Origin: Peptoniphilaceae bacterium AM52-5BH
Lineage (GTDB): Bacteria; Bacillota; Clostridia; Tissierellales; Peptoniphilaceae
Assembly: GCA_027669155.1 (NCBI GenBank)
Contig: JAQEDR010000011.1
Span: 1-64,000, forward strand
Direction of reading: 5' to 3'
DNA: 64,000 nucleotides
In this document: positions 51,565 to 59,863 of the stretch, in pieces
Position numbering within the stretch: position 1 is the stretch's first letter
Layout of the letters: every line of letters starts with the position of its first letter
Program-made: the position numbers and the translations under genes
The notes under the pieces: model-generated
Seen by the model: the letters and a program-made list of their open reading frames with translations, nothing else
Told to the model about the DNA's origin: nothing
The model's database searches: none

Positions 51565-51639
51565 CTTAAACACCTCCTAACTGTTACCAGTATAGGGATG
51601 ATAACAATCTAATTATAGCAGATTTTTATAATTTTTAGG

Positions 51640-51672
51640 GAAAATTTATCCTTAAAAGATAGATAAATTTTC
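51640..51672. promoter_or_regulatory. Inverted repeat at the hydG promoter
   Basis: GAAAATTTATC and GATAAATTTTC, a perfect 11-bp dyad with 11-bp centre, overlapping the -35 region of a hydG promoter (TATAAT 51692-51697). Operator-like; regulator unknown. Confidence 0.5.
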
Positions 51673-51724
51673 ATTTTAGGCCGATAAGTATTATAATATA
51701 AATGAATTTATAAAGGGAGGTAAT

Positions 51725-53143
51725 ATGGTAGTATATAATCCAAAATCTAGCAAGGCTAGTGAATTTATTAACCATGAAGAAATTTTAGAGACTCTCGATT
51801 ATGGTAGAGAAAATGCCCATAATAGAGAGCTTATCATAGATATTTTAAATAAGGCAAAAAAGGCTAAGGGATTAAGCCACAGGGAAGCCTTCGTTCTTTT
51901 ATCTTGTAAGGAAGATGACCTAAACGAAGAGATCTTTAACCTTGCCAAAGAGCTTAAGCACAAGTTCTATGCGAATAGAATAGTGCTTTTCGCACCTTTG
52001 TATTTGTCTAACTATTGTGTAAATGGTTGCTCTTATTGCCCTTACCACGGACAAAACAGGACTATTCCAAGAAGAAAGCTCAGCCAAGAAGAGATTCGTG
52101 AGCAGGTTATAGCCCTCCAAGACCTAGGACACAAGAGGCTTGCCCTAGAAGCTGGAGAAGACCCAGTAAACAATCCTCTAGAATACATACTAGAGTCAAT
52201 CAATACAATCTATAATATCAAACATAAAAACGGAGCTATAAGAAGGGTCAATGTAAATATCGCAGCTACTACTGTTGAAAATTACAGGAAACTTCACGAG
52301 GCAGAAATCGGAACCTATATTCTATTCCAAGAAACTTACAACAAGGAAAAATACGAGTCTCTCCACAAGTTTGGTCCAAAATCTAACTACGAATACCATA
52401 CCGAAGCTATGGATAGGGCCTTCCAAGGTGGAATCGACGATCTAGGACTTGGAGTATTGTATGGACTCGATTCTTATGAATATGAATTTGTTGGCCAATT
52501 GATGCACGCAGAGCACCTTGAGGCGAGATTTAACGTTGGCCCTCACACAATCTCTGTTCCTAGAATCCAACCTGCTGATGATATAGATCCAAATGACTTC
52601 GATAATTCCCTATCAGATGAAATGTTTGAGAAAATCGTAGCCTGCATCAGAGTTGCAGCACCATATACTGGTATGATCGTATCTACTAGGGAAAGCGAAA
52701 AGGTTCGTGCTAAGCTCTTAGATCTTGGTATTTCCCAAATCTCTGGAGGTTCTAAGACTTCTGTCGGAGGATATACAGAAAATGAAACAAAGGGAAGCGA
52801 TCAATTCGAACTATCTGATAACAGGACCCTAGATGAAATAATAGACTGGCTAATCTCAAAAGACCACGTTCCAAGCTTCTGTACAGCTTGCTACAGGATG
52901 GGTAGAACTGGCGAGACCTTTATGGGCATGGTCAAAAAACACGGAATCGGTAATATTTGCCATCCAAACGCCCTCACAACTCTCGAAGAATATGTAGTAG
53001 ATTATGCAAGTGATAAGACAGCCAAGGATGCCGAAGCCCTTATCCAAAGAGAGCTCGCCAACATTCCAAATCCAGAAGTCCGTGAATCAACTAGAGAAAA
53101 TCTAGAAAAAATCAAACAAGGACAAAGAGACCTTTATATCTAA
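51725..53143 (+). CDS. hydG: [FeFe]-hydrogenase maturase HydG (tyrosine lyase)
   Basis: A 472-residue radical SAM enzyme that splits tyrosine to give CO and cyanide ligands for the H-cluster. Radical SAM CX3CX2C is C98, C102, C105 (NYCVNGCSYCPYHG). The C-terminal CX2CX22C that binds the auxiliary cluster is present (CTAC, then NIC 22 residues on), which separates HydG from ThiH. Ribosome site GGGAGG. Followed 1 bp later by hydF. Confidence 0.96.
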   Translation: MVVYNPKSSKASEFINHEEILETLDYGRENAHNRELIIDILNKAKKAKGLSHREAFVLLSCKEDDLNEEIFNLAKELKHKFYANRIVLFAPLYLSNYCVNGCSYCPYHGQNRTIPRRKLSQEEIREQVIALQDLGHKRLALEAGEDPVNNPLEYILESINTIYNIKHKNGAIRRVNVNIAATTVENYRKLHEAEIGTYILFQETYNKEKYESLHKFGPKSNYEYHTEAMDRAFQGGIDDLGLGVLYGLDSYEYEFVGQLMHAEHLEARFNVGPHTISVPRIQPADDIDPNDFDNSLSDEMFEKIVACIRVAAPYTGMIVSTRESEKVRAKLLDLGISQISGGSKTSVGGYTENETKGSDQFELSDNRTLDEIIDWLISKDHVPSFCTACYRMGRTGETFMGMVKKHGIGNICHPNALTTLEEYVVDYASDKTAKDAEALIQRELANIPNPEVRESTRENLEKIKQGQRDLYI

Positions 53144-53144
53144 T

Positions 53145-54293
53145 ATGAAAACGCAAAATAGTGAGAGAGTTCACATAGGAATATTCGGTAGGACCAATGC
53201 CGGAAAGTCCACCCTCTTAAATTATATGACAGGGACTGATACTGCGATAGTATCGGAAGTTGCTGGAACTACTACAGATCCAGTAAGAAAGGCCATGGAG
53301 ATAACGGACTTTGGCCCAGTCCTTTTCATAGATACGGCTGGAGTCTTTGATAAAAGTACGCTTGGTAGTAAGAGAATTGCCAAAAGTCTAGCTATAATAG
53401 ACAAGTGCGATATCTTTATCTACTGCTTAAGTCTTGATGAAGATTTTGAAATCTTAAATGAAATAAAAAAGAAAAACAAACCAATAATCTATGTTGCGGG
53501 CAAGCAAGATAGGGCTGAAGGGGCTAAGATTTGCGAAAAATACCAGGCCCTCTCCCCTATCCCAATCGATGTGAGAAATAAGGACGATAGGCTAAAGATC
53601 TTCGCCAAGATAAAAAATCTTTACAAAAAAGAAGACCTAACAATCACCAGAAATCTCGTTAGGGCCGGTGATATAGTTCTTCTAGTAATCCCTCAGGATA
53701 AGGCAGCCCCAAAGGGAAGGCTTATCAAGCCTCAAGTAATGACTATAAGAGAGCTTATAGATAAGAAGGCTACATCCATAGCTTGCGACCTTGATAGCCT
53801 AGAAAATACCCTAAAGGCCCTAAAGGATAAACCAGACCTTGTAATCTGCGACTCCCAAGTCTTTAAGGAAACGAAGGATATCTTAGAAGAGGGGACGAGA
53901 CTAACTAGCTTTTCTATTCTTTTTTCCGCCTTTAAGGGAGACTTAGCCTATTTCATAGATTCTGTAAAAAGACTTGATAATCCTTTAGAAAGAATACTAA
54001 TATCAGAAGCTTGCACCCATCCACCAATCGATGAGGATATTGGAACAGTCAAGATTCCAAAGTTGTTAAAGAAAAAATATCCAAAACTCGAAATAGAATT
54101 TAACAGAGGCGATGACCCTATCGACTATGATAGATATGATCTAATTATATCTTGCGGAGCATGTATGTTTAATAGGACTACCATGCTAAGCAAGGTAGAT
54201 GAGGCGAAGAAAAGAAATATTCCCATGACCAACTACGGCATAACGATAGCCTATCTTAAGGGAATACTCGAAGACGTATCTTTGCCAGACTAA
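53145..54293 (+). CDS. hydF: [FeFe]-hydrogenase maturation GTPase HydF
   Basis: A 382-residue scaffold protein. N-terminal Era-type GTPase: P-loop GRTNAGKST, TTTDPV switch, DTAG, and KQD. A dimerisation domain follows, then a C-terminal cluster domain with EACTHPP and SCGACM. The C-H...C-x-x-C ligand set is kept but the residue before the CxxC, usually His, is Ser. Accepts the 2Fe precursor built by HydE/HydG and delivers it to the hydrogenase, whose gene is not in the window. Confidence 0.95.
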   Translation: MKTQNSERVHIGIFGRTNAGKSTLLNYMTGTDTAIVSEVAGTTTDPVRKAMEITDFGPVLFIDTAGVFDKSTLGSKRIAKSLAIIDKCDIFIYCLSLDEDFEILNEIKKKNKPIIYVAGKQDRAEGAKICEKYQALSPIPIDVRNKDDRLKIFAKIKNLYKKEDLTITRNLVRAGDIVLLVIPQDKAAPKGRLIKPQVMTIRELIDKKATSIACDLDSLENTLKALKDKPDLVICDSQVFKETKDILEEGTRLTSFSILFSAFKGDLAYFIDSVKRLDNPLERILISEACTHPPIDEDIGTVKIPKLLKKKYPKLEIEFNRGDDPIDYDRYDLIISCGACMFNRTTMLSKVDEAKKRNIPMTNYGITIAYLKGILEDVSLPD

Positions 54294-54296
54294 AAT

Positions 54297-54341
54297 AGAC
54301 CTAAAAGCTTTTACTTATACTTAAGGCTTTTAGGTCTTTTC
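54297..54341. terminator. Bidirectional terminator between hydF and hydE
   Basis: AGACCTAAAAGC/GCTTTTAGGTCT stem with A and T runs, between convergent genes. Confidence 0.85.
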
Positions 54342-55385
54342 TTATGAGTATTTTCTTGTTTTCTTATCGTAAGTTATGACATCTCCCCTGTCGGTTACGA
54401 TTTCGTATCCTGCATTTTTTATCCTAAGTTCAAGGCATGACCTGCATTCTGCCGCCTCATCTCCTGTACAAATCTTATTATCATAGAGTGAGTATTTCTC
54501 CCTCACCATGGTTGGCGAAAGATTTGGCATGAGGACATTAGCTCCTGCTTGAAGGCCTCTTTCTCTACCCAAGGGATTAATTGTTCCTAGGGCGGTTGTA
54601 GCTGGTATTAGGGCATAAGGAAAGAGAATTCTAAGGATTGATACAAGTCTTAGGGTCATCTCAAATGATCCATTAGGAAAGTTCCTGAAGGGCGTATCAT
54701 GCTGGGTCATGTAAGGGCCTATTCCAATCATAGCAGGCTCTAGCTCTTCTAGGAATCTCAAGTCCTTTATTATATCTTCTGTCTTTTGATAGGGAGAGCC
54801 CACCATAAAGCCTCCACCGACTTGAAATCCGATTTCCTTTAAGTCCCTCAGGGCTTGTCTTCTTCTTTCAAAGCTCATTGTTTCTGGGTGAAGCTTTGAG
54901 TAATGATCCTTATCAGAAGTCTCTTGCCTTAGAAGATATCTGTCAGCTCCCGCCTCAAATAATCTCTTGTAGGAATCATAAGATCTTTCACCCAAAGATA
55001 GGGTAATAGCCACATCGTCGTGGAGATTTTTGATTTTTTTCACTATATCGACGAACATATCATCTGTGAAATGTCCATCCTCTCCACCTTGGAGGACAAA
55101 AGTCCTGTAGCCAAGCTTATAGCCAAGGTCCGCACAAGCGAGAATGTCTTCCTCGCTAAGCCTATATCTTTCAACCTTGTCATTGGACTTTCTTATCCCA
55201 CAATAGTAGCAGTCGTTCTTGCATATATTGGAAAACTCTATCAGACCTCTGACAAAGACCTTATTTCCATAGATTTCTCTTCTAATAGCATCTGCCTTCT
55301 TGTTAAGATCTTCTGTGAGGGATTCATCTTCTATCCATCTTTTTAGAGTATCGTCGTCATAGTATTTAGTATTCTTAAGTTCCAT
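54342..55385 (-). CDS. hydE: [FeFe]-hydrogenase maturase HydE
   Basis: A 347-residue radical SAM protein of the BioB/HydE family. RGLIEFSNICKNDCYYCGIR holds CX3CX2C (C55, C59, C62). VLQGGEDGHF is the SAM site, and LRQETSDKDHYSKLHP is typical of HydE. C-terminal cysteines (CTGDEAAECRSC) may hold a second cluster seen in some HydE. Contributes the bridging part of the H-cluster with HydG and HydF. Opposite strand to hydGF; 6 bp after the small Cys-protein gene. Confidence 0.95.
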   Translation of the reverse strand: MELKNTKYYDDDTLKRWIEDESLTEDLNKKADAIRREIYGNKVFVRGLIEFSNICKNDCYYCGIRKSNDKVERYRLSEEDILACADLGYKLGYRTFVLQGGEDGHFTDDMFVDIVKKIKNLHDDVAITLSLGERSYDSYKRLFEAGADRYLLRQETSDKDHYSKLHPETMSFERRRQALRDLKEIGFQVGGGFMVGSPYQKTEDIIKDLRFLEELEPAMIGIGPYMTQHDTPFRNFPNGSFEMTLRLVSILRILFPYALIPATTALGTINPLGRERGLQAGANVLMPNLSPTMVREKYSLYDNKICTGDEAAECRSCLELRIKNAGYEIVTDRGDVITYDKKTRKYS

Positions 55386-55391
55386 AAAGAT

Positions 55392-55670
55392 TTACTTACT
55401 CTTCTTTTTCTTTTTATCTTTTTTCTTGTCTTTTTTCTTTTTCTTGGATTCATTTGCCTTGATAGCCTTTTTTGTGACTTTTTTCATAAATTCATCAGAG
55501 TCTTTAACCTTGACAAATTTTGACTTAATCTCTCCAAATGAAGAATCGGTTTGCCCCTTCTTGCAATGGCCGATGCAGCCTGTCTTTAATTTGAAGCCGT
55601 ATTCATCGCTTAGTTTTTCCAGTTTATCTATATCAACGTTTGAACATTTTTTGCATACTTTTACTTTCAT
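55392..55670 (-). CDS. Small four-Cys protein with polylysine tail, cotranscribed with hydE
   Basis: A 92-residue protein. The first 70 residues resemble short thioredoxin-like ferredoxins or DUF1450 proteins with two Cys pairs: C6/C9 (VCKKC) and C32/C36 (GCIGHC), fit for an Fe-S cluster or zinc. Residues 70-92 are almost only Lys with Asp, an unusual tail that could bind nucleic acid or acidic partners. Directly upstream of hydE (6-bp gap), so possibly an accessory in hydrogenase maturation (inference). Confidence 0.75.
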   Translation of the reverse strand: MKVKVCKKCSNVDIDKLEKLSDEYGFKLKTGCIGHCKKGQTDSSFGEIKSKFVKVKDSDEFMKKVTKKAIKANESKKKKKDKKKDKKKKKSK

Positions 55671-55691
55671 AAAAACTCCTATAAAAAAATT

Positions 55692-55723
55692 AGGAGACTT
55701 TTGCGAGATTGCAACAGCCTCCT
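55692..55723 (-). terminator. Terminator after the degenerate HD protein gene
   Basis: AGGAG-CT/AG-CTCCT stem with inner TTGC/GCAA; on the minus strand it is followed by seven T. Separates the mgtE operon from the hydE unit. Confidence 0.75.
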
Positions 55724-55817
55724 TGGGTTTGGTAAAATAAATTCACTAATAATATACTGCTGTTACTTAGTTTTGCAAACGAGATTTAGCTTGTATATTC
55801 TTTAAATTTTAATAATC

Positions 55818-56432
55818 CTAGTCCCTAAAAAGCTTGTAGGGAAACTTGGATTTTTTCACTCTTATAAGATAATCTTCTATGTCCCCCTTAAGTTTAGGAA
55901 GGAAGTATTCTTCTAATTCATAATATCTTTCCCTAAAGACCTCTGGGTAGGACTCATCTAAGTGAAGATCCATCCCTTTTTCAAGTCCAAGGAAGGTCTC
56001 ATCAAATATCATATAAAGATATTGGACTAGATAGTCGTAGTATGTGTACTCGTTCCTATATAAGAAATTTCCTATAAATTCTTTCTCTTTGGAATCTAGG
56101 TCATAAATATCCTTGTAAAGTTCTAGGTCCTTTAAAGGAAAGCTTTGGCTTATGGCAATTTTTGCAGGAAAAAAATAAGAATCCGCCCTAAGAATCCTAA
56201 AGCCTTCTAGAAACTCGTTTTTACGAGCAGAAGACTTCCCAATCTGGGCAAGAGATGCAGAAGCCAGGGCTATATCTGGATCAAGCCCCAAGTCTTTAGC
56301 CATCTTCTCTGCAGTTTTCCCACAAAGCCAGGATTTTATAATCCACCTATCAGACTTATCCTTAAAGGCTTTTTCTAAATAATCTATTATCTTATCCTTG
56401 TTGGGAATATTCCCAAATCTTTCTTTATACAT
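55818..56432 (-). CDS. HD-superfamily-like protein with lost catalytic residues
   Basis: A 204-residue helical protein. WIIKSWLCGKTAEKMAKDLGLDPDIALASASLAQIGK follows the HD-domain pattern (His-x-x-x-V-A-x-x-A then LLHDIGK); here the first His is replaced and the HD pair is AQ (SLAQIGK). Metal binding is therefore unlikely, and it may be a structural or regulatory derivative. Overlaps the thioesterase gene by 8 bp. The relation to HD proteins is by eye. Confidence 0.6.
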   Translation of the reverse strand: MYKERFGNIPNKDKIIDYLEKAFKDKSDRWIIKSWLCGKTAEKMAKDLGLDPDIALASASLAQIGKSSARKNEFLEGFRILRADSYFFPAKIAISQSFPLKDLELYKDIYDLDSKEKEFIGNFLYRNEYTYYDYLVQYLYMIFDETFLGLEKGMDLHLDESYPEVFRERYYELEEYFLPKLKGDIEDYLIRVKKSKFPYKLFRD

Positions 56433-57120
56433 CTAATCTTATCTTTCCGTAAGCATAAGTCTTAGAAGACCCATCTTCTAGGGCAAAGGAAAACTCATCT
56501 CCAATCTTTTCCCCTAAGGACCTTACGCTTTCCTTATTTCTAATTTCATTTCTGTAAACTAATTTGATATAAGCTATGTCTTTGGCAAAAATATCTGAAA
56601 GTTCATTGATATAGTCGAAGTAGACTGCATTGTTTACATGGAAATTCGTATCTATATCTGCCTTTCTAATATAAATCTCTCCTATTGGGTCAAGATCTTT
56701 TTCTAATTTAACATCTTTGGACGAAAATACTTCTTCTTCTCTGCCATAAGCCTTTACTAAATCATCAAGGATTTTGACTGGGCGAAGTCTTTCTATGTCC
56801 ATCAATAAGAAAACTGCCTTGGCCACTACAAGGATTTCTCCATTTTTTTCTACTATAAAATCCCTATAGGCATAGAACCTGTCCATATGGGTGGGTATGG
56901 TTGTAATTTCTATCTCATCATCAAGCTTTGCGTGTCCTTTGATATCTATCTCCCATGAATAGGCAATCCACCTGTATCGATCCATGTCAATATCCTTTTC
57001 GACAAATGATGCTTGTTCGAAACTAACATCAAACATCAAAGCCGCAAGATTTCTCATGGTTAAATAACCATATCTGTCACAAAACAAATGTCCTATAGAA
57101 TATTTTTTCTTATACTTCAT
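56425..57120 (-). CDS. Acyl-ACP thioesterase
   Basis: A 231-residue double hot-dog protein of the FatA/FatB-like bacterial thioesterase family. N-terminal hot dog with WIAYSWEIDIKGHAKLDDEI and the second with DIDTNFHVNNAVYFDYINEL, which contains the catalytic Asp/Asn-His set. Releases fatty acids from acyl carrier protein. It lies in a unit with mgtE (8 bp upstream) and the HD-like protein. Confidence 0.9.
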   Translation of the reverse strand: MKYKKKYSIGHLFCDRYGYLTMRNLAALMFDVSFEQASFVEKDIDMDRYRWIAYSWEIDIKGHAKLDDEIEITTIPTHMDRFYAYRDFIVEKNGEILVVAKAVFLLMDIERLRPVKILDDLVKAYGREEEVFSSKDVKLEKDLDPIGEIYIRKADIDTNFHVNNAVYFDYINELSDIFAKDIAYIKLVYRNEIRNKESVRSLGEKIGDEFSFALEDGSSKTYAYGKIRLDV

Positions 57121-57128
57121 AATTTCCC

Positions 57129-58499
57129 CTACAGAGGCGCTACGTCCATAAACATTTGAGCTATGTTAAAGTAAACTATAAGGCCCAGGGAGTCCACAAT
57201 AGTTGTGATAAGGGGACTTGCCATTATAGCTGGATCTGCTCCAAGCCTTTTGGCAACTATAGGAAGGAGAGATCCTACGACTTTGGCAGTAACAACTATA
57301 AAGAAAAGCGTAACTGCAACCATAAGGGCAATCTCTAAGCCTACCTTATCAAATAAATAGCATTTGAAAAATCCTACTACTGACAAAAATAAGCCACATA
57401 CCATCCCAATCCTACATTCCTTCCAAACGACCTTGGCCCAATCTGATAGTTCAATGTCCTTTGTGGCCATGGCGCGGATTACAAGGGTTGAGGTCTGACT
57501 TCCTGCATTTCCTCCAGAGTCTGTTAGCATTGGTATAAACATGTTAAGGGCAATTATGGATTGGATAACCGCCTCGTAGCTTTTTAGTATGGTTGAGGTA
57601 AAAGCAGATGAAATCATTAGAAACATCAGCCAAGGAATCCTGTTTTTGGCAAGGTCCCAGACGCTCATCTTGCTATATTCTTCCTCTTCTGGTGTGGTAG
57701 CGGCCATGATTTGGAAGTCCTCTGTAGCTTCTTGCTCGATTATCCACATGATATCGTCTACTGTGATAATTCCTACAAGCCTATCTTCCTTATCTACTAC
57801 TGGTAGGGCGGTGAAGCCGTATTTCTGGAAGGTCCTTGCTACATCTTCTTGGTCCTCGTCTGTCCTAACAGTGATTACATCCTCATAGAGCAGGGTTGAT
57901 ATTAGGGTATCTCCATCACTTGTGACGAGATTTCTCAAGGACACATAGCCCAAGAGCTTTTTGGTAGAATCTGTAACATAGCAAGTGTAGACTGTAACCT
58001 TGTTATTGCCAATCCTTTTTATAGTCCTTAGGGCTTCTTCTACAGTCATTCCTATTTTAAGCTCTACAAATTCTGGAGTCATCAGACTTGCTGCAGAGTC
58101 TTCTGGAAACTTAAGATATTGGTTTACTTTCTTTCTCTTTTCTGTATCAGTATTTCTTAAAATCTTCTGAACGACAGAAGCTGGCATCTCTTCCAGGGTA
58201 TCGATCATATCGTCAAAATCTAGTTGGTCTAAAAGCGAATGAAACTCGGTATCGTTTAGACCCTTTTTAATCTTATCCTTATCCTCTGGGTCAAGTTCTG
58301 CAAAAACTTCTATTGCATCATCCTTTTTGAGGAGCCTAAAGACAATTAGGGCATCTTCTGCGCTTAGGGTCGATATAAATTCTTCTATATCGACTGGGTT
58401 AGTCCTTCTCAAAAGCTTGGAAAGATTGGTTCCGTCACGTTTTTCTAGAAGCGAATTTAATTCTTCTACTCTTTTTGAATAATCACCATAATTTTGCAT
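57129..58499 (-). CDS. mgtE: Magnesium transporter MgtE
   Basis: A 456-residue channel. Cytosolic N domain (alpha-superhelix, residues about 20-130), tandem CBS domains (about 135-255; MTPEFVELKIGMTVEEAL, VVDKEDRLVGIITVDDIM), a connecting helix, and five membrane helices (about 285-450) including PMLTDSGGNAGSQTSTLVIRA, part of the Mg2+ path. Cytosolic Mg2+ closes the pore through the N and CBS domains. The start codon directly abuts the ctpA stop. Confidence 0.96.
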   Translation of the reverse strand: MQNYGDYSKRVEELNSLLEKRDGTNLSKLLRRTNPVDIEEFISTLSAEDALIVFRLLKKDDAIEVFAELDPEDKDKIKKGLNDTEFHSLLDQLDFDDMIDTLEEMPASVVQKILRNTDTEKRKKVNQYLKFPEDSAASLMTPEFVELKIGMTVEEALRTIKRIGNNKVTVYTCYVTDSTKKLLGYVSLRNLVTSDGDTLISTLLYEDVITVRTDEDQEDVARTFQKYGFTALPVVDKEDRLVGIITVDDIMWIIEQEATEDFQIMAATTPEEEEYSKMSVWDLAKNRIPWLMFLMISSAFTSTILKSYEAVIQSIIALNMFIPMLTDSGGNAGSQTSTLVIRAMATKDIELSDWAKVVWKECRIGMVCGLFLSVVGFFKCYLFDKVGLEIALMVAVTLFFIVVTAKVVGSLLPIVAKRLGADPAIMASPLITTIVDSLGLIVYFNIAQMFMDVAPL

Positions 58500-59705
58500 C
58501 TATTCACCCATTTGATCTAAGAGAACTTGGAGGGCCTTTTTGAATTGATCATCCTTTGAGAGGTTCTCTTTTGATATCTCAAGGCCTTCTTCACTATTTT
58601 CTACTTCGATATCTGGCTCTACACCGACCTTGTTGATCTTGTCTCCTGATGGTGTGTGGTATTCACTGATTGTAATCTTGGCACCTGATCCATCTTCTAG
58701 TGGGAAAAGTTTTTGTACAATTCCTTTACCGAAAGTCTTCTTGCCGATAATCTTAGCCCTATCTCTGTCTTTAAGCGCTCCAGATAAGATCTCGCTTGCT
58801 GAGGCAGAGTTTTCATTTACTAGGACTGTCATTGGTATATCGTCTTTTTCTTCGTCACTTTCTTCTGTAATTACTTCTCCGTTTTTATCTTCTGTCGTAA
58901 CTATAACTCCCTTATCTAGGAACTTATCAGCTATGTCAAGGCAAACATCTAGAGAGCCACCAGGATTATTCCTAAGGTCTAGGACAAGCCCTTCCATTCC
59001 AGCTTCCTTTAGCTTCTTGTAAGAATCCTCGAAGTCTTCACCTGTTACATCGTCGAAAGATTTGATATGGATATATCCAATTTTCTTATCTCTTATCCCC
59101 AATAGACTTTCATCAATTGTATCGACTTTGACATCACGCCTTGCTACATCCATGTCTATATCTTCAAAGTTCTTGCCGTCTTCCTTCATTCTTCTGACAG
59201 TGATTTTAACATTGGTATCTTCCTCACCCTTCATAATAGCGACAGCTTCTTCCATCTGGTCTGCGGAATATTCCTTGCCTTCTACCTTTATTATATAATC
59301 GCCTTCCTTAAGGCCTGCCTCAGAAGCAGGAGATCCGTCGAAGACTTGAACAACTTTGATAAAGCCTTCCTTGCTCGCTTGAACCAAAACTCCAATTCCC
59401 TTATATCTTCCATCGAGAGTTTCCATTAGCTTGGAAAATTCATCCTTGCTGTAGTACTGGGTGTAAGGATCGCCAAGATTAGCAAACATACCCTTAAGAG
59501 ATCCTTCATAGAGATCTTCTTCCTCATAATCAAAGAGGAAGTTCTTATCAATTAAGCTCTTTAGCATATGCATATCTTCGATATGCGCTTGGTCTTCACT
59601 CTTATTTGTAGCGCTTGAATCACGATTTAGGCCAACAACATAGCCTGTAAAACCAACTCCTGCCGTTAGAACAAGAGCTAATATAATTTTTCCAATTTTT
59701 TTCAT
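58500..59705 (-). CDS. C-terminal processing peptidase (S41, CtpA type)
   Basis: A 401-residue exported serine protease. N-terminal signal anchor (KIGKIILALVLTAGVGFTGY), PDZ domain (about 85-170: GIGVLVQASKEGFIKVVQVF, SPASEAGLKEGDYI), and the S41 core with ENSASASEILSGAL (nucleophile Ser) and KKTFGKGIVQ (general-base Lys). Cleaves C-terminal ends of envelope proteins. Start placed at ATG 59705 behind GGAGG; the frame extends upstream to 59756 without a ribosome site. Confidence 0.93.
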   Translation of the reverse strand: MKKIGKIILALVLTAGVGFTGYVVGLNRDSSATNKSEDQAHIEDMHMLKSLIDKNFLFDYEEEDLYEGSLKGMFANLGDPYTQYYSKDEFSKLMETLDGRYKGIGVLVQASKEGFIKVVQVFDGSPASEAGLKEGDYIIKVEGKEYSADQMEEAVAIMKGEEDTNVKITVRRMKEDGKNFEDIDMDVARRDVKVDTIDESLLGIRDKKIGYIHIKSFDDVTGEDFEDSYKKLKEAGMEGLVLDLRNNPGGSLDVCLDIADKFLDKGVIVTTEDKNGEVITEESDEEKDDIPMTVLVNENSASASEILSGALKDRDRAKIIGKKTFGKGIVQKLFPLEDGSGAKITISEYHTPSGDKINKVGVEPDIEVENSEEGLEISKENLSKDDQFKKALQVLLDQMGE

Positions 59706-59802
59706 ATAGCCTCCATTTATATAGTATACTATATCACAAAACGGGTAAGAATACATATAAGAAGAAAAATAAAATGAATTGTCGGCAAAGATTAGAGAAA
59801 TG

Positions 59803-59831
59803 CTGAAAGCTTAACGGCTCTATGGTATAAT
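59803..59831 (+). promoter_or_regulatory. Promoter of the secreted helical protein pair
   Basis: CTGAAA, 17-bp spacer, TATAAT, about 30 bp upstream of the AAAGGAG site of the gene at 59864. Confidence 0.65.
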
Positions 59832-59863
59832 AAAGAAAAGCAAAACTAGAAAAAGGAGTTTTT

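Larger units (their letters stand above)
51400..51573. repeat. Direct repeat pair of the toxin-antitoxin locus
   Basis: AAGGGAATA...CAACTTAAACAC at 51400-51426 (27 bp) and again at 51544-51573 (30 bp), same orientation, with a variable centre. The second copy covers the toxin start codon and adjoins its AGGAGG. Equivalent to DRa and DRb of pAD1 par. Confidence 0.75.

Noticed and set aside
51725..53143. Thiamine biosynthesis ThiH instead of HydG
   Set aside because: The CX2CX22C C-terminal motif, the hydF neighbour and the length fit HydG.
55692..55723. Second copy of the GGGGCTGTTGCA MITE, because it contains GGCTGTTGCA
   Set aside because: Only about ten bases agree and the inner sequence does not match; it is an adequate terminator on its own.
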